Positions 6,843-14,272 of a stretch of DNA of 19,095 nucleotides are shown in pieces. Source of the stretch: AWTP1-13 sp035258605 (lineage in GTDB: Bacteria > Pseudomonadota > Alphaproteobacteria > Rhizobiales > Hyphomicrobiaceae); contig DATFXD010000319.1 of assembly GCA_035258605.1 (NCBI GenBank), positions 1 to 19,095 of the forward strand, written 5' to 3'. The translations under genes were made by a program, and so were the position numbers. Position 1 is the stretch's first letter; each line of letters begins with the position of its first letter. The notes below the pieces were generated by a model. It saw nothing but the letters and a program-made list of their open reading frames with translations. It ran no database searches and was not told the DNA's origin.

Positions 6843-7955
6843 ATGACTGCGGCCATGTTGAGCCCGTTTCCCCTCGACGCCGGCACCGCCCCCCTGCGCA
6901 AGCCGGTGCGCGCCTGGCTGTTCGGCGTGGCGGCCTTGGTCATCATCATGGTCGGCGTCGGCGGCGCCACCCGGCTCACCGGCTCGGGCCTGTCAATCAC
7001 CGAGTGGCAGCCGATCGTCGGCACCATTCCGCCGCTGACGGAGTGGGACTGGCAGCAGGCGTTTTTGAAATACCAGCAGATTCCCCAGTATCAGCAGGCC
7101 AACCGCGGCATGAGCCTTGAGGCCTTCAAATCGATCTTCTGGTGGGAGTGGGCGCACCGCAACCTCGGCCGCCTGATCGGCGTCGCGTTCTTGCTGCCGT
7201 TCTTGTTCTTCCTGGCAACCGGCAGCATATCGCGCGACCTCGGGCTCAAGCTCGCCGGCATCTTTGGGCTGGGCGTGGTGCAGGGCGCCGCCGGTTGGTA
7301 CATGGTGGCCTCGGGGCTCAACGATCGCGTCGACGTCAGCCAGTATCGTTTGGCGCTGCATCTGGGTCTGGCCGTGCTGATCCTGGGCGCCCTGGTGTGG
7401 ACCGCCTTGGCGCTGCGCCAGGATGGCGCGCGCGCGGTGGGCGCGGGCAAGACCGCCGTCGCGGCGGCAGCGATCATGGCCCTTGTGTTCGTGCAAATCC
7501 TTCTGGGCGCACTGGTGGCGGGTCTAAGAGCCGGCCTGGCCTACAATACCTGGCCGCTGATGGATGGCCGTCTCATCCCTGCCGGTCTTGCCGCCATGGA
7601 GCCCTGGTACCTTAACCTGTTTGAGAATGCCCTGACGGTGCAATTCAATCACCGTCTCACCGCCTATGCCCTCGCCGTGGCAGTGGTGTGGCGGGCGATC
7701 GTCGTTATGATGCGGCCCAGTCAGCAGGGCGAACGCCGCTCCGCCGTGGCCTTGGCGCTTGCTGTCGCCGTTCAAATCGGGCTTGGAATTTGGACCCTGC
7801 TCGATCAGGTTCCGGCCCCGCTCGGGATTGCACATCAGGCCATGGCTGCCCTCGTCTTCTCGCTTGCCGTCTGGCATCTCACCGAAAGTTGGCAGGCGCC
7901 GCCGGGGGCGGCCAAGGGACCGGTCACCATGGCCGCCATGCGAACGCGGCCATGA
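6843..7955 (+). CDS. ctaA: Heme A synthase
   Basis: This is a 370-residue inner-membrane protein with about eight hydrophobic segments. Heme A synthase (COX15/CtaA) oxidises the C8 methyl group of heme O to give heme A for cytochrome aa3-type oxidases. The four heme-coordinating histidines occur in the expected repeat halves: His105 (AHRNLGRLIG), His173 (ALHLGLAV), His270 (QFNHRLTAYAL) and His331 (AHQAMAAL). The N-terminal GGATRLTGSGLSITEW is highly characteristic of the family. An ATG four codons downstream (6855) is an alternative start. The TGA overlaps the next gene's ATG (ATGA), so the two genes are translationally coupled. The oxidase genes themselves are not in the window. Confidence 0.95.
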   Translation: MTAAMLSPFPLDAGTAPLRKPVRAWLFGVAALVIIMVGVGGATRLTGSGLSITEWQPIVGTIPPLTEWDWQQAFLKYQQIPQYQQANRGMSLEAFKSIFWWEWAHRNLGRLIGVAFLLPFLFFLATGSISRDLGLKLAGIFGLGVVQGAAGWYMVASGLNDRVDVSQYRLALHLGLAVLILGALVWTALALRQDGARAVGAGKTAVAAAAIMALVFVQILLGALVAGLRAGLAYNTWPLMDGRLIPAGLAAMEPWYLNLFENALTVQFNHRLTAYALAVAVVWRAIVVMMRPSQQGERRSAVALALAVAVQIGLGIWTLLDQVPAPLGIAHQAMAALVFSLAVWHLTESWQAPPGAAKGPVTMAAMRTRP

Positions 7956-8629
7956 CGGTGATCCTGGTCTTCGATTTGGACGATACCCTCTATCCGGAGC
8001 GCCAGTTCGCACTTTCGGGCTTTGCGGCGGCGGATCGCTGGGCGCAAACCGCTCTCGGCGTCACCGGCCTCGCCGCCGACCTGACGCGCCTTCTCGATCA
8101 AGGTCACCTCGGGCAGGTGTTTCGCCTGGCGCTGGCTGAGCGTGTGCCCGATCACCGCCCCGAGCACGTCGATGGCTTGATCGGGGCCTACCGCAGCCAT
8201 GTGCCCCGGCTGACCTTGTTTGAGGATGCCGCCTGGGCACTCTCCCACTTCGGCGGCCACACCAAACTCGGGCTGATCACCGACGGCAGCCATGGCGTCC
8301 AGCAAAGCAAGGTGGAGGCGCTGGGCGTGGCCACGCACTTTCACCACATCGTCTATACCGGCAGCCTCGGCCGAGCCTTCTTCAAGCCGCATCGGCAGGG
8401 CTATGAGCTGATCGCCGCTGCGCTCGGCAGCGGCAAAGAGCGCTTTGTCTACGTTGGCGACAACCCGGCCAAGGACTTCGTGGCCCCCAATGCGCTCGGA
8501 TGGGTAAGCGTGATGGTCGACAGACCGGGCGTCAAACGCATCCACGCCGCTGCCACCGCCGCACCGGACGGGGCGCCGCAGCACACGGTTCGATCGCTGA
8601 CCGAACTGCCGGCTGTGCTCAAGCTCTAG
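7952..8629 (+). CDS. HAD-superfamily hydrolase, probable phosphatase
   Basis: This is a 225-residue soluble protein of the haloacid dehalogenase superfamily, subfamily I (COG1011-like). It has all four motifs: FDLDDTLY with the nucleophile Asp8 and acid Asp10, ITDGS as motif II, a lysine in the FFKPH stretch as motif III, and VGDNPAKDF with Asp170 and Asp175 as motif IV. It is probably a small-molecule phosphatase. The substrate cannot be deduced. The start is ATG 7952, inside the ctaA stop codon. The open frame extends upstream to 7688, but that part is antisense-like overlap with ctaA and not coding. The coupling with ctaA suggests co-expression but not necessarily shared function. Confidence 0.88.
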   Translation: MTVILVFDLDDTLYPERQFALSGFAAADRWAQTALGVTGLAADLTRLLDQGHLGQVFRLALAERVPDHRPEHVDGLIGAYRSHVPRLTLFEDAAWALSHFGGHTKLGLITDGSHGVQQSKVEALGVATHFHHIVYTGSLGRAFFKPHRQGYELIAAALGSGKERFVYVGDNPAKDFVAPNALGWVSVMVDRPGVKRIHAAATAAPDGAPQHTVRSLTELPAVLKL

Positions 8630-8658
8630 CGGGGGCACCCCCAGGCGCCGGCCAGGAG

Positions 8659-8667
8659 TGCTATAAC
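8659..8667 (+). promoter_or_regulatory. Probable extended -10 promoter of ubiA
   Basis: TGCTATAAC combines an extended TGn with TATAAC. It also matches the Caulobacter-type GCTANAWC consensus exactly (GCTATAAC, 8660-8667). No good -35 is visible, as is common for extended -10 promoters. The leader would be about 26 nt. Confidence 0.4.
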
Positions 8668-8699
8668 GAGCTGCCCGCCGCCGACACACCCGAACCGCA

Positions 8700-9668
8700 A
8701 TGTCCCGCTTCGCTCCCCGACCCAGACCCCCGTCCACCGCCGCCGGCGTCATGCCCGACGCCCGGCGCGGCAACTGGGTCGAGCGCTTGGCGCCCGAACG
8801 CTGGCGGCCCTACCTGCAGCTTGCTCGCTTCGATCGCCCGATCGGTGCTTGGCTGTTGCTGTTTCCCTGCTGGTGGGGACAGACGCTTGCCGAGGGCGCG
8901 CTCGGCCGCGCCTATCCCGACGGCAAAAGCCTGCTGTTGTTTCTGATTGGTGCCTTCATCATGCGCGCCGCCGGCTGCACCTATAACGACATCGTCGATC
9001 GCGAGTTCGACGCCCGGGTCCAGCGGACGGCAGCGCGGCCAATTGCATCCGGGGCGCTGAGCGTGGTCGAGGCGCAGGTGTTTTTGGGCGTCCTGTGCCT
9101 GCTCGGCCTGTTGGTCCTGGTGCAGTTCAACGGCTTTACGATCGCGCTCGGCGCCGGCTCGCTGGCGCTGATTGCCGTTTATCCCTTCATGAAGCGCTAT
9201 ACCTATTGGCCGCAGATCATGCTCGGCTTGACCTTCAAATGGGGGGCCCTGGTCGGCTGGGCCGCGGTGAGCGGTGCGCTGGCGCCGGCGGCGCTCGCCC
9301 TCTACGCCGGCTCGGTGTTGTGGACCATTGGCTACGACACAATCTATGCGCACCAGGACAAGGCCGATGATCTTGCCATCGGGCTCAAATCGACGGCCTT
9401 GAAGTTCGGCCCGGCGACCGAGCGCTGGCTGCTGCTCTTTTATGGCGGTGCGGTGCTGCTGTGGGCCGTGGCGGGGAGCTTAGCGGGGGCGGGTCTGGGC
9501 TTCGTCCTGGCGTTGGCGCTGTGCGCGGCGCAGCTCTGTTGGCAGGTTGCGACCTTGATCCGGGATGACCCCGCCAACTGCCTCGACCGCTTCCGATCCA
9601 ATCAGCTGGTCGGCTGGATCCTGTTCCTTGGCCTGGTCTTGGACATGCGGCTTAAAACCTGGGGGTGA
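8700..9668 (+). CDS. ubiA: 4-hydroxybenzoate polyprenyltransferase
   Basis: This is a 322-residue integral membrane prenyltransferase of the UbiA family. It attaches the polyprenyl chain to 4-hydroxybenzoate in ubiquinone synthesis. The two magnesium/diphosphate-binding motifs are present: NDIVD (residues 96-100, followed by REFDARVQRT) and YDTIYAHQD (Asp213 and Asp220, followed by KADD). About eight or nine hydrophobic helices are evident. The first 25 residues are Pro- and Arg-rich and not conserved, so the true start may be the second ATG at 8751. Neither start has a clear ribosome binding site. COQ2-type enzymes and UbiA share these motifs. Menaquinone (MenA) and heme O (CtaB) synthases are less likely given RPYLQLARFDRPIG and the LPLP-like membrane opening. 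Confidence 0.92.
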   Translation: MSRFAPRPRPPSTAAGVMPDARRGNWVERLAPERWRPYLQLARFDRPIGAWLLLFPCWWGQTLAEGALGRAYPDGKSLLLFLIGAFIMRAAGCTYNDIVDREFDARVQRTAARPIASGALSVVEAQVFLGVLCLLGLLVLVQFNGFTIALGAGSLALIAVYPFMKRYTYWPQIMLGLTFKWGALVGWAAVSGALAPAALALYAGSVLWTIGYDTIYAHQDKADDLAIGLKSTALKFGPATERWLLLFYGGAVLLWAVAGSLAGAGLGFVLALALCAAQLCWQVATLIRDDPANCLDRFRSNQLVGWILFLGLVLDMRLKTWG

Positions 9669-9688
9669 GCCGACCGCCAACGGCTTGT

Positions 9689-9727
9689 GGGCGGGGGCGA
9701 CCGGCAAGTCGCCGATCGCTCCCGCCC
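9689..9727 (+). terminator. Strong two-part hairpin after ubiA
   Basis: GGGCGGG (9689-9695) pairs with CCCGCCC (9721-9727). Inside it, GGCGAC (9696-9701) pairs with GTCGCC (9708-9713) around CGGCAA, with a 7-nt bulge on the 3' side. That gives 13 GC-rich base pairs beginning about 20 nt after the ubiA stop. No T tract follows, so it may act with Rho or as an RNA 3'-end stabiliser. Confidence 0.4.
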
Positions 9728-9927
9728 TGTGCTTTGTGCCTCGCTCCCGTCAACGCCTGGTTGGCCGCCTGGCGCAGCCATCCCTCAGCATCGCAGCAAA
9801 GGCTTCCGAGGCGCTTAAACGACAGCCTTAATGAGAGGTACCCGACTCGATCGGCCATCTGTCATGGCCCGCATTGTCAAGGCAAAGCTCAAGTCGAGCG
9901 GCCCCGATCCACAGGGAGAATAGACGC

Positions 9928-10179
9928 ATGGCGAGCCCAGCGAGCACCTTGCGACCGGCCAAGCAGCTCTTGCATCTGGTGTTCGGCGGCGAGCTCAAGG
10001 CGCTGGCCGACGTCGAGTTCCAGGACCTCAGTCGGCTCGATATCGTCGGCATCTATGGCAGTTATGCCGAGGCCCACACGGCCTGGCAGGCGGCGGCGCA
10101 GCGCACCGTCGATAATGCGCACATGCGCTATTTCATCGTGCACATCCATCGTCTGCTCGATCCGACACCCACAGCGTGA
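9928..10179 (+). CDS. DUF4170 family protein
   Basis: This is an 83-residue protein that I recognise as DUF4170, from KQLLHLVFGGELK at the start, DLSRLDIVGIYGSY in the middle and TVDNAHMRYFIVH-HRLLDP at the end. The family is found in alphaproteobacteria, usually next to lipid A and LPS genes, as here. Its function is unknown. The start is ATG 9928, with AGGGAG 9 nt before it. A longer frame from 9874 lacks a ribosome binding site and is not conserved. It is preceded by a 259-bp gap and followed by 121 bp before the ABC exporter, so it may head the cluster. The cysQ-like phosphatase gene I would expect nearby is not in the upstream gap. Confidence 0.88.
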   Translation: MASPASTLRPAKQLLHLVFGGELKALADVEFQDLSRLDIVGIYGSYAEAHTAWQAAAQRTVDNAHMRYFIVHIHRLLDPTPTA

Positions 10180-10291
10180 GGATCAGGGCTGAAAGCGATG
10201 CGCGGCAATCGCCCACAGGCGTTAGCGCGAGTTCGGGTGGTGCGGTCGCCTGCGACCTGATATCTACCAGGGTCAACGGGATAGCGAGTTC

Positions 10292-10303
10292 GGGAGCGCT
10301 TTG
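10292..10303 (+). promoter_or_regulatory. GGGAG ribosome binding site and TTG start of the ABC exporter
   Basis: GGGAG (10292-10296) lies 4 nt before TTG 10301. The frame is closed by TAG at 10223, and no ATG, GTG or TTG occurs between that stop and 10301, so the TTG is the best start despite the short spacing. Confidence 0.55.
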
Positions 10304-12130
10304 GGCACCACATCGAACCTGCAGGGGCGCAAGTTGGGGTCATTGGCCCTCGATGCGCGCGAGCGCGGACTGTTGCAGCGCTTCCTTGCCGATTGGATTT
10401 GGCCGCGCTGGCGCCAAATCGTGTTGGCGCTCCTCTTCACCGCCGGGCTTGCCGGGGCCACCGCCGGCTATCCGCTGATCATCAAAACGGCGTTTGATTC
10501 GCTGATGCGGCCCGGCAGTTTGGCCTTGCCCTGGGTGCTGGCCTCGGTCATCGGCATCACCGCCTGTCGCGGGCTATTTCTCTACTTACATCAGATCACC
10601 ACGACGCGCATCGTCACGCGCATGGTCACCGACATCCAGAAGGCGGCCTTCGCGCATCTCATCAACGCCGACTTCGCGCGCTTCGGGCGCGAGACCACCG
10701 GACATCTGGTCTCGCGGCTGACCAACGATTTGACCTTTATCCAGCAGGCGGCACAGATCTCATTGGTTGCCTTCGTGCGCGATGCCCTGACCGTCATCGC
10801 CATGATCTCGGTCATGCTGAGCCTCGATTGGGCGATGACCATGGTCGTGCTCGCCGCCTGCCCGATCGCGATTCTGCCGGTGCGCAATATCGGTCGCCGG
10901 CTGCGCGCCGTGGCGCGGCGCACGCAGACCGAGCTTGGGGGCATGACGTCCCGGCTCACCGAGAAGCTGTCCGGCGCCCGCCTGATCAAGGCGTTCCGCC
11001 TGGAGGGCTACGCCACCGAGCGCCTCAACGAGAGCTTCGAGCAGGTGTTCAAGCTGCGCATGAAGGCGGTCAGGGCGCGGGCACGGGTGGCATCGATGCT
11101 CGAAGCCCTGGCCGGTCTAGCCATCGCCGTCGCCATTGCCTTTGCCTATTGGCGCATCGCTTCCGGGCTGTCCACGGTCGGCAGCTTCGTTGCCTATGTC
11201 ACCGCGCTGCTGCTGACCGCGCAGTCGATCAAATCGCTCGGTTCACTGAGTAATTCCACCTCGGAGGGATTGGCGGCGGTCGAGCGGGTCTACGAACTGA
11301 TCGACGAGCGGCCGGCGATCGTCGATCGGCCGGGGGCACGTCCGCTGGCGGTCGGTGCCGGCCGGGTGGCATTTGAGAAGGTGGGCTTTGCCTATGCCGC
11401 CGCGCCGCTGCTGCCGGCACTCAAGCAGGTCTCCTTCACGGTGCCGGGTGGCACCACCGCGGCGATCGTTGGCCGCAACGGCTCGGGCAAATCGACCGTT
11501 CTCAATCTCGTCGCAAGGCTGTTTGACGCGCAATCGGGTCGCATCCTGATCGATCATCAGGACGTGCGCGACGTCACCCTGGCAAGCCTACGCGATGCCA
11601 TCGCCATCGTCAGCCAAGAGGTGACCCTGTTCGATGATACGATCAGGGCCAACATCGCGCTCGGCCGGCTTGGCGCCACCATCGAGGATGTGGTCGCCGC
11701 CGCCAAGGCCGCCGCCGCGCACGAGTTCATCATGGCGCAGCCGAAGGGCTATGAGACCATGATCGGCGATGGCGGCTTGCGCCTGTCCGGAGGCCAGCGG
11801 CAGCGCCTCGCCCTGGCCCGGGCGATCCTCAAGGATGCGCCGATCCTACTGCTCGACGAGGCCACCAGCGCGCTGGACAGCGAATCGGAGCGGTTGGTGC
11901 AGGAGGCGCTGGCCCGCTTCACCCACAATCGCACCGCCCTGGTGATCGCGCACCGGCTATCGACCATCCAGCGCGCCGACATGATTTGTGTGATGGAAGC
12001 AGGGGAAATTGTCGAGATTGGAAAACATGCCGATCTCATTGCCCGCAATGGGGCTTATGCGCGCCTGTGCCACTCGCAGTTTCTCAATGAACTGAGCGCC
12101 AGCAGGCCGGCCCCGATCGAGGTGGTCTGA
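10301..12130 (+). CDS. msbA: Lipid A exporter-type ABC transporter (MsbA family)
   Basis: This is a 609-residue half-transporter with an N-terminal six-helix membrane domain (about residues 30-320) and a C-terminal ATPase. The ATPase motifs are Walker A GRNGSGKS (391-398), the Q-loop VSQE, the signature LSGGQ (from 495), Walker B ILLLDEATSALD (Asp519, Glu520) and the H-loop IAHR (His551). The family acts as a homodimer and flips lipid A-core across the inner membrane. The location directly before a Kdo transferase and lpxK supports that job over a drug-export role. It starts at a TTG. The next gene begins 120 bp downstream, with TATAGA at 12198-12203 as a weak possible internal promoter. Confidence 0.9.
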   Translation: MGTTSNLQGRKLGSLALDARERGLLQRFLADWIWPRWRQIVLALLFTAGLAGATAGYPLIIKTAFDSLMRPGSLALPWVLASVIGITACRGLFLYLHQITTTRIVTRMVTDIQKAAFAHLINADFARFGRETTGHLVSRLTNDLTFIQQAAQISLVAFVRDALTVIAMISVMLSLDWAMTMVVLAACPIAILPVRNIGRRLRAVARRTQTELGGMTSRLTEKLSGARLIKAFRLEGYATERLNESFEQVFKLRMKAVRARARVASMLEALAGLAIAVAIAFAYWRIASGLSTVGSFVAYVTALLLTAQSIKSLGSLSNSTSEGLAAVERVYELIDERPAIVDRPGARPLAVGAGRVAFEKVGFAYAAAPLLPALKQVSFTVPGGTTAAIVGRNGSGKSTVLNLVARLFDAQSGRILIDHQDVRDVTLASLRDAIAIVSQEVTLFDDTIRANIALGRLGATIEDVVAAAKAAAAHEFIMAQPKGYETMIGDGGLRLSGGQRQRLALARAILKDAPILLLDEATSALDSESERLVQEALARFTHNRTALVIAHRLSTIQRADMICVMEAGEIVEIGKHADLIARNGAYARLCHSQFLNELSASRPAPIEVV

Positions 12131-12250
12131 TCCGCGCCTTGGCACCAAAACCCCCCTCACTCGGCCAGCGGGCTCTGGACGCCACGCACCCATGGGCTAT
12201 AGAAACGCCTATCCCTTCAGTTGAGACAACGAACGTGTAGAGCGCCGGCC

Positions 12251-14272
12251 ATGGCCAACGTCGAGCACAAGCCAGGGCTGATCGAGGCGTGGGCCGGCTC
12301 GATGCTGGCGCGCTATATCAAATTCGTGCACCGCACCTCCTGGCAAACCGAAGCCATGACGGAGACGCTCGAGCGGCACTACCACAATCATCCCTGCATC
12401 GTCGCTATGTGGCACGGCCAGTTCATGCTGTTGCCGCTGATCAAGCCGCCGTTCATCCCAGTCGATATCATGTTGGCGCGCCATCGCGATGCCGAGGTGC
12501 TGGCCGAGACCTTGCGCCATTTCGACATGCAGTTGATCCGCGGGGCGGGAGCCGGGTCGCGCACCCGCGACCGCGGCGGCGCGCACGCCTTTTTGGCAGC
12601 GGTGCAGGCGCTGCGCGACGGGCGCACCGTGGCCATGACCGCCGACGTGCCGGGCGCCCGCGCGCGGCACGCCGGCCAGGGCATTGTCATGGTGGCGCGG
12701 CAGTCGGGCCGGCCGATCCTACCGGTTGCCATCGCCACCTCGCGCTATCTGGCGTTCAACACCTGGAGCCGACTGACCGTCAACCTTCCGTTCGCCGGGT
12801 TGGGCTTCGCGGTAGGACCGATGGTGCGGGTGCCGCGCGAGGCGACGGGCGCCGAACTTGAAGATCTGCGCCTCGCCGTCGAGAGCTCGCTCAATCAGGC
12901 AACCAGCCTCGCCTATGCCCGGGCCGGCGCCGATCCGGCGCGTGCCACGCCGCGCGCCGCGCTCCGCGGCCAGGTCCGGCCGGGCGCGTCGATCAAGGCC
13001 TATCGGGTTGCGACCTCGCTGGCGCGGCCGGTGGCACCACTGTTCTTGCAGTGGCGCGAACGCGGCGGCAAGGAAGACCCGGCGCGGCGGCCCGAGCGAT
13101 TGGGCCGCCCGAGCGTCGAGCGGCCGCCGGGGCGCCTGGTCTGGTTCCATGCCGCCAGCGTCGGCGAGACCACGGCGGTGTTGCCGCTGATCGCGGCGTT
13201 GGCGGCGGAACGCCCCGCCTTGTCGTTCCTGCTCACCACCGGAACCGTGACCTCCGCCGAGCTCGCGCGGCAGCGGATCGGACCGCGTACCATCCATCAG
13301 TATGCCCCGCTGGACGTGCCGCGTTACGTCAATGGCTTCCTGGAGCATTGGCGGCCTGAGCTTGCCGTGTTCGCCGAGTCGGAGATCTGGCCCAACCTGA
13401 TCATGGCGAGTGCCGCGCGCGCGATCCCGCTGGCTTTGATCAACGCCCGCATGACCAAACGCTCGTTTCGCCGCTGGCGCCGCGCGCCGGGCCTGGCACG
13501 ACCCCTGTTTGGCCGCTTCGGGCTGGTGCTGGCGCAGAATGAGAGCCTCGCCAGCCGCTTCAACGCCCTGGGCGCGCCGCGGACCATGTCGGTCGGCAAC
13601 CTCAAGGTCGATGCGCCGGCACCGCCGGTGGACAGGGTGGCGCTCGAGCGTCTGCGCCCGGCATTCGCCGGCCGTCCGCTGTTGATGGCGGCCAGCACGC
13701 ATGATGGCGAAGACCAGGTGGTGGCGGAGGCGCACCAGACTTTGGCGCAAAGCCTGCCCGGGCTGTGCACCATCATCGCACCGCGGCATCCGGAGCGGGG
13801 CGGTGCCATCGCCGACATGCTCAAGCAACGCGGGCTGCAGGTGGCGCGACGTTCGCTGGGCGTGCTGCCGGATCGCAGCAGCGATGCCTATGTCGCCGAC
13901 ACCATCGGTGAACTGGGGACGCTCTATACCTTGGCCCCGGTTGCCTTCATCGGCGGCTCGCTCGTCAATCGTGGCGGACAGAATCCGATCGAAGCCGTGC
14001 GTCAGGGCGCCGCGGTGCTGACCGGGCCGCATTGGCAGAACTTCGGCGACGCCTACGATGCCCTGATCAGCAATCGCGGGGCCATCGTCGTGCATTCCGC
14101 CGCCGACATCGCCGCCGCGGCGCGGCAGTTGATCACCGATCAGGACCTGCTCGGCGGCATGCGCGAGCGCGCCGATGCGGCGCTGGCCAAGATCTCCGGC
14201 GCGCTGCCGCGCACGATTGCCGCCTTGCTTTCATACCTCCCGAACGAGGAGGGCCTGGTGCGTGCATCTTGA
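12251..14272 (+). CDS. waaA: Fusion protein: DUF374 acyltransferase-like domain plus Kdo transferase (WaaA)
   Basis: One uninterrupted frame of 673 residues carries two domains. Residues about 1-225 are a DUF374 (COG2121, lysophospholipid acyltransferase-like) domain: MWHGQFMLLPL (His55), the Arg/Gly-rich loop SRTRDRGG, TADVPGARARHAG and SGRPILPVA. Residues about 246-673 are a full-length Kdo transferase. It starts ASIKAYRVATSL, with GGKED and ERLGRP, then AASVGE (Glu306, the proposed catalytic base), AESEIWPN (376-383), PRHPER (511-516) and GGSLVNRGGQNPIEA (568-582). WaaA adds Kdo from CMP-Kdo to lipid IVA at the inner membrane. No ATG, GTG or TTG codon near the junction could start a separate WaaA. 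The start is ATG 12251, although a TTG at 12221 is in frame; neither has a good ribosome binding site. The two genes are normally separate neighbours. Confidence 0.93.
   Translation: MANVEHKPGLIEAWAGSMLARYIKFVHRTSWQTEAMTETLERHYHNHPCIVAMWHGQFMLLPLIKPPFIPVDIMLARHRDAEVLAETLRHFDMQLIRGAGAGSRTRDRGGAHAFLAAVQALRDGRTVAMTADVPGARARHAGQGIVMVARQSGRPILPVAIATSRYLAFNTWSRLTVNLPFAGLGFAVGPMVRVPREATGAELEDLRLAVESSLNQATSLAYARAGADPARATPRAALRGQVRPGASIKAYRVATSLARPVAPLFLQWRERGGKEDPARRPERLGRPSVERPPGRLVWFHAASVGETTAVLPLIAALAAERPALSFLLTTGTVTSAELARQRIGPRTIHQYAPLDVPRYVNGFLEHWRPELAVFAESEIWPNLIMASAARAIPLALINARMTKRSFRRWRRAPGLARPLFGRFGLVLAQNESLASRFNALGAPRTMSVGNLKVDAPAPPVDRVALERLRPAFAGRPLLMAASTHDGEDQVVAEAHQTLAQSLPGLCTIIAPRHPERGGAIADMLKQRGLQVARRSLGVLPDRSSDAYVADTIGELGTLYTLAPVAFIGGSLVNRGGQNPIEAVRQGAAVLTGPHWQNFGDAYDALISNRGAIVVHSAADIAAAARQLITDQDLLGGMRERADAALAKISGALPRTIAALLSYLPNEEGLVRAS

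Noticed and set aside
7688..7951. An N-terminal extension of the HAD hydrolase
   Set aside because: The extension lies wholly within ctaA in another frame, and the HAD motif I begins only seven residues after ATG 7952.
12719..14095. A 458-codon open frame on the minus strand, opposite the WaaA half of the fusion
   Set aside because: It is a shadow of the GC-rich plus-strand gene: no ribosome binding site, no recognisable protein sequence, and the plus strand has clear WaaA motifs.
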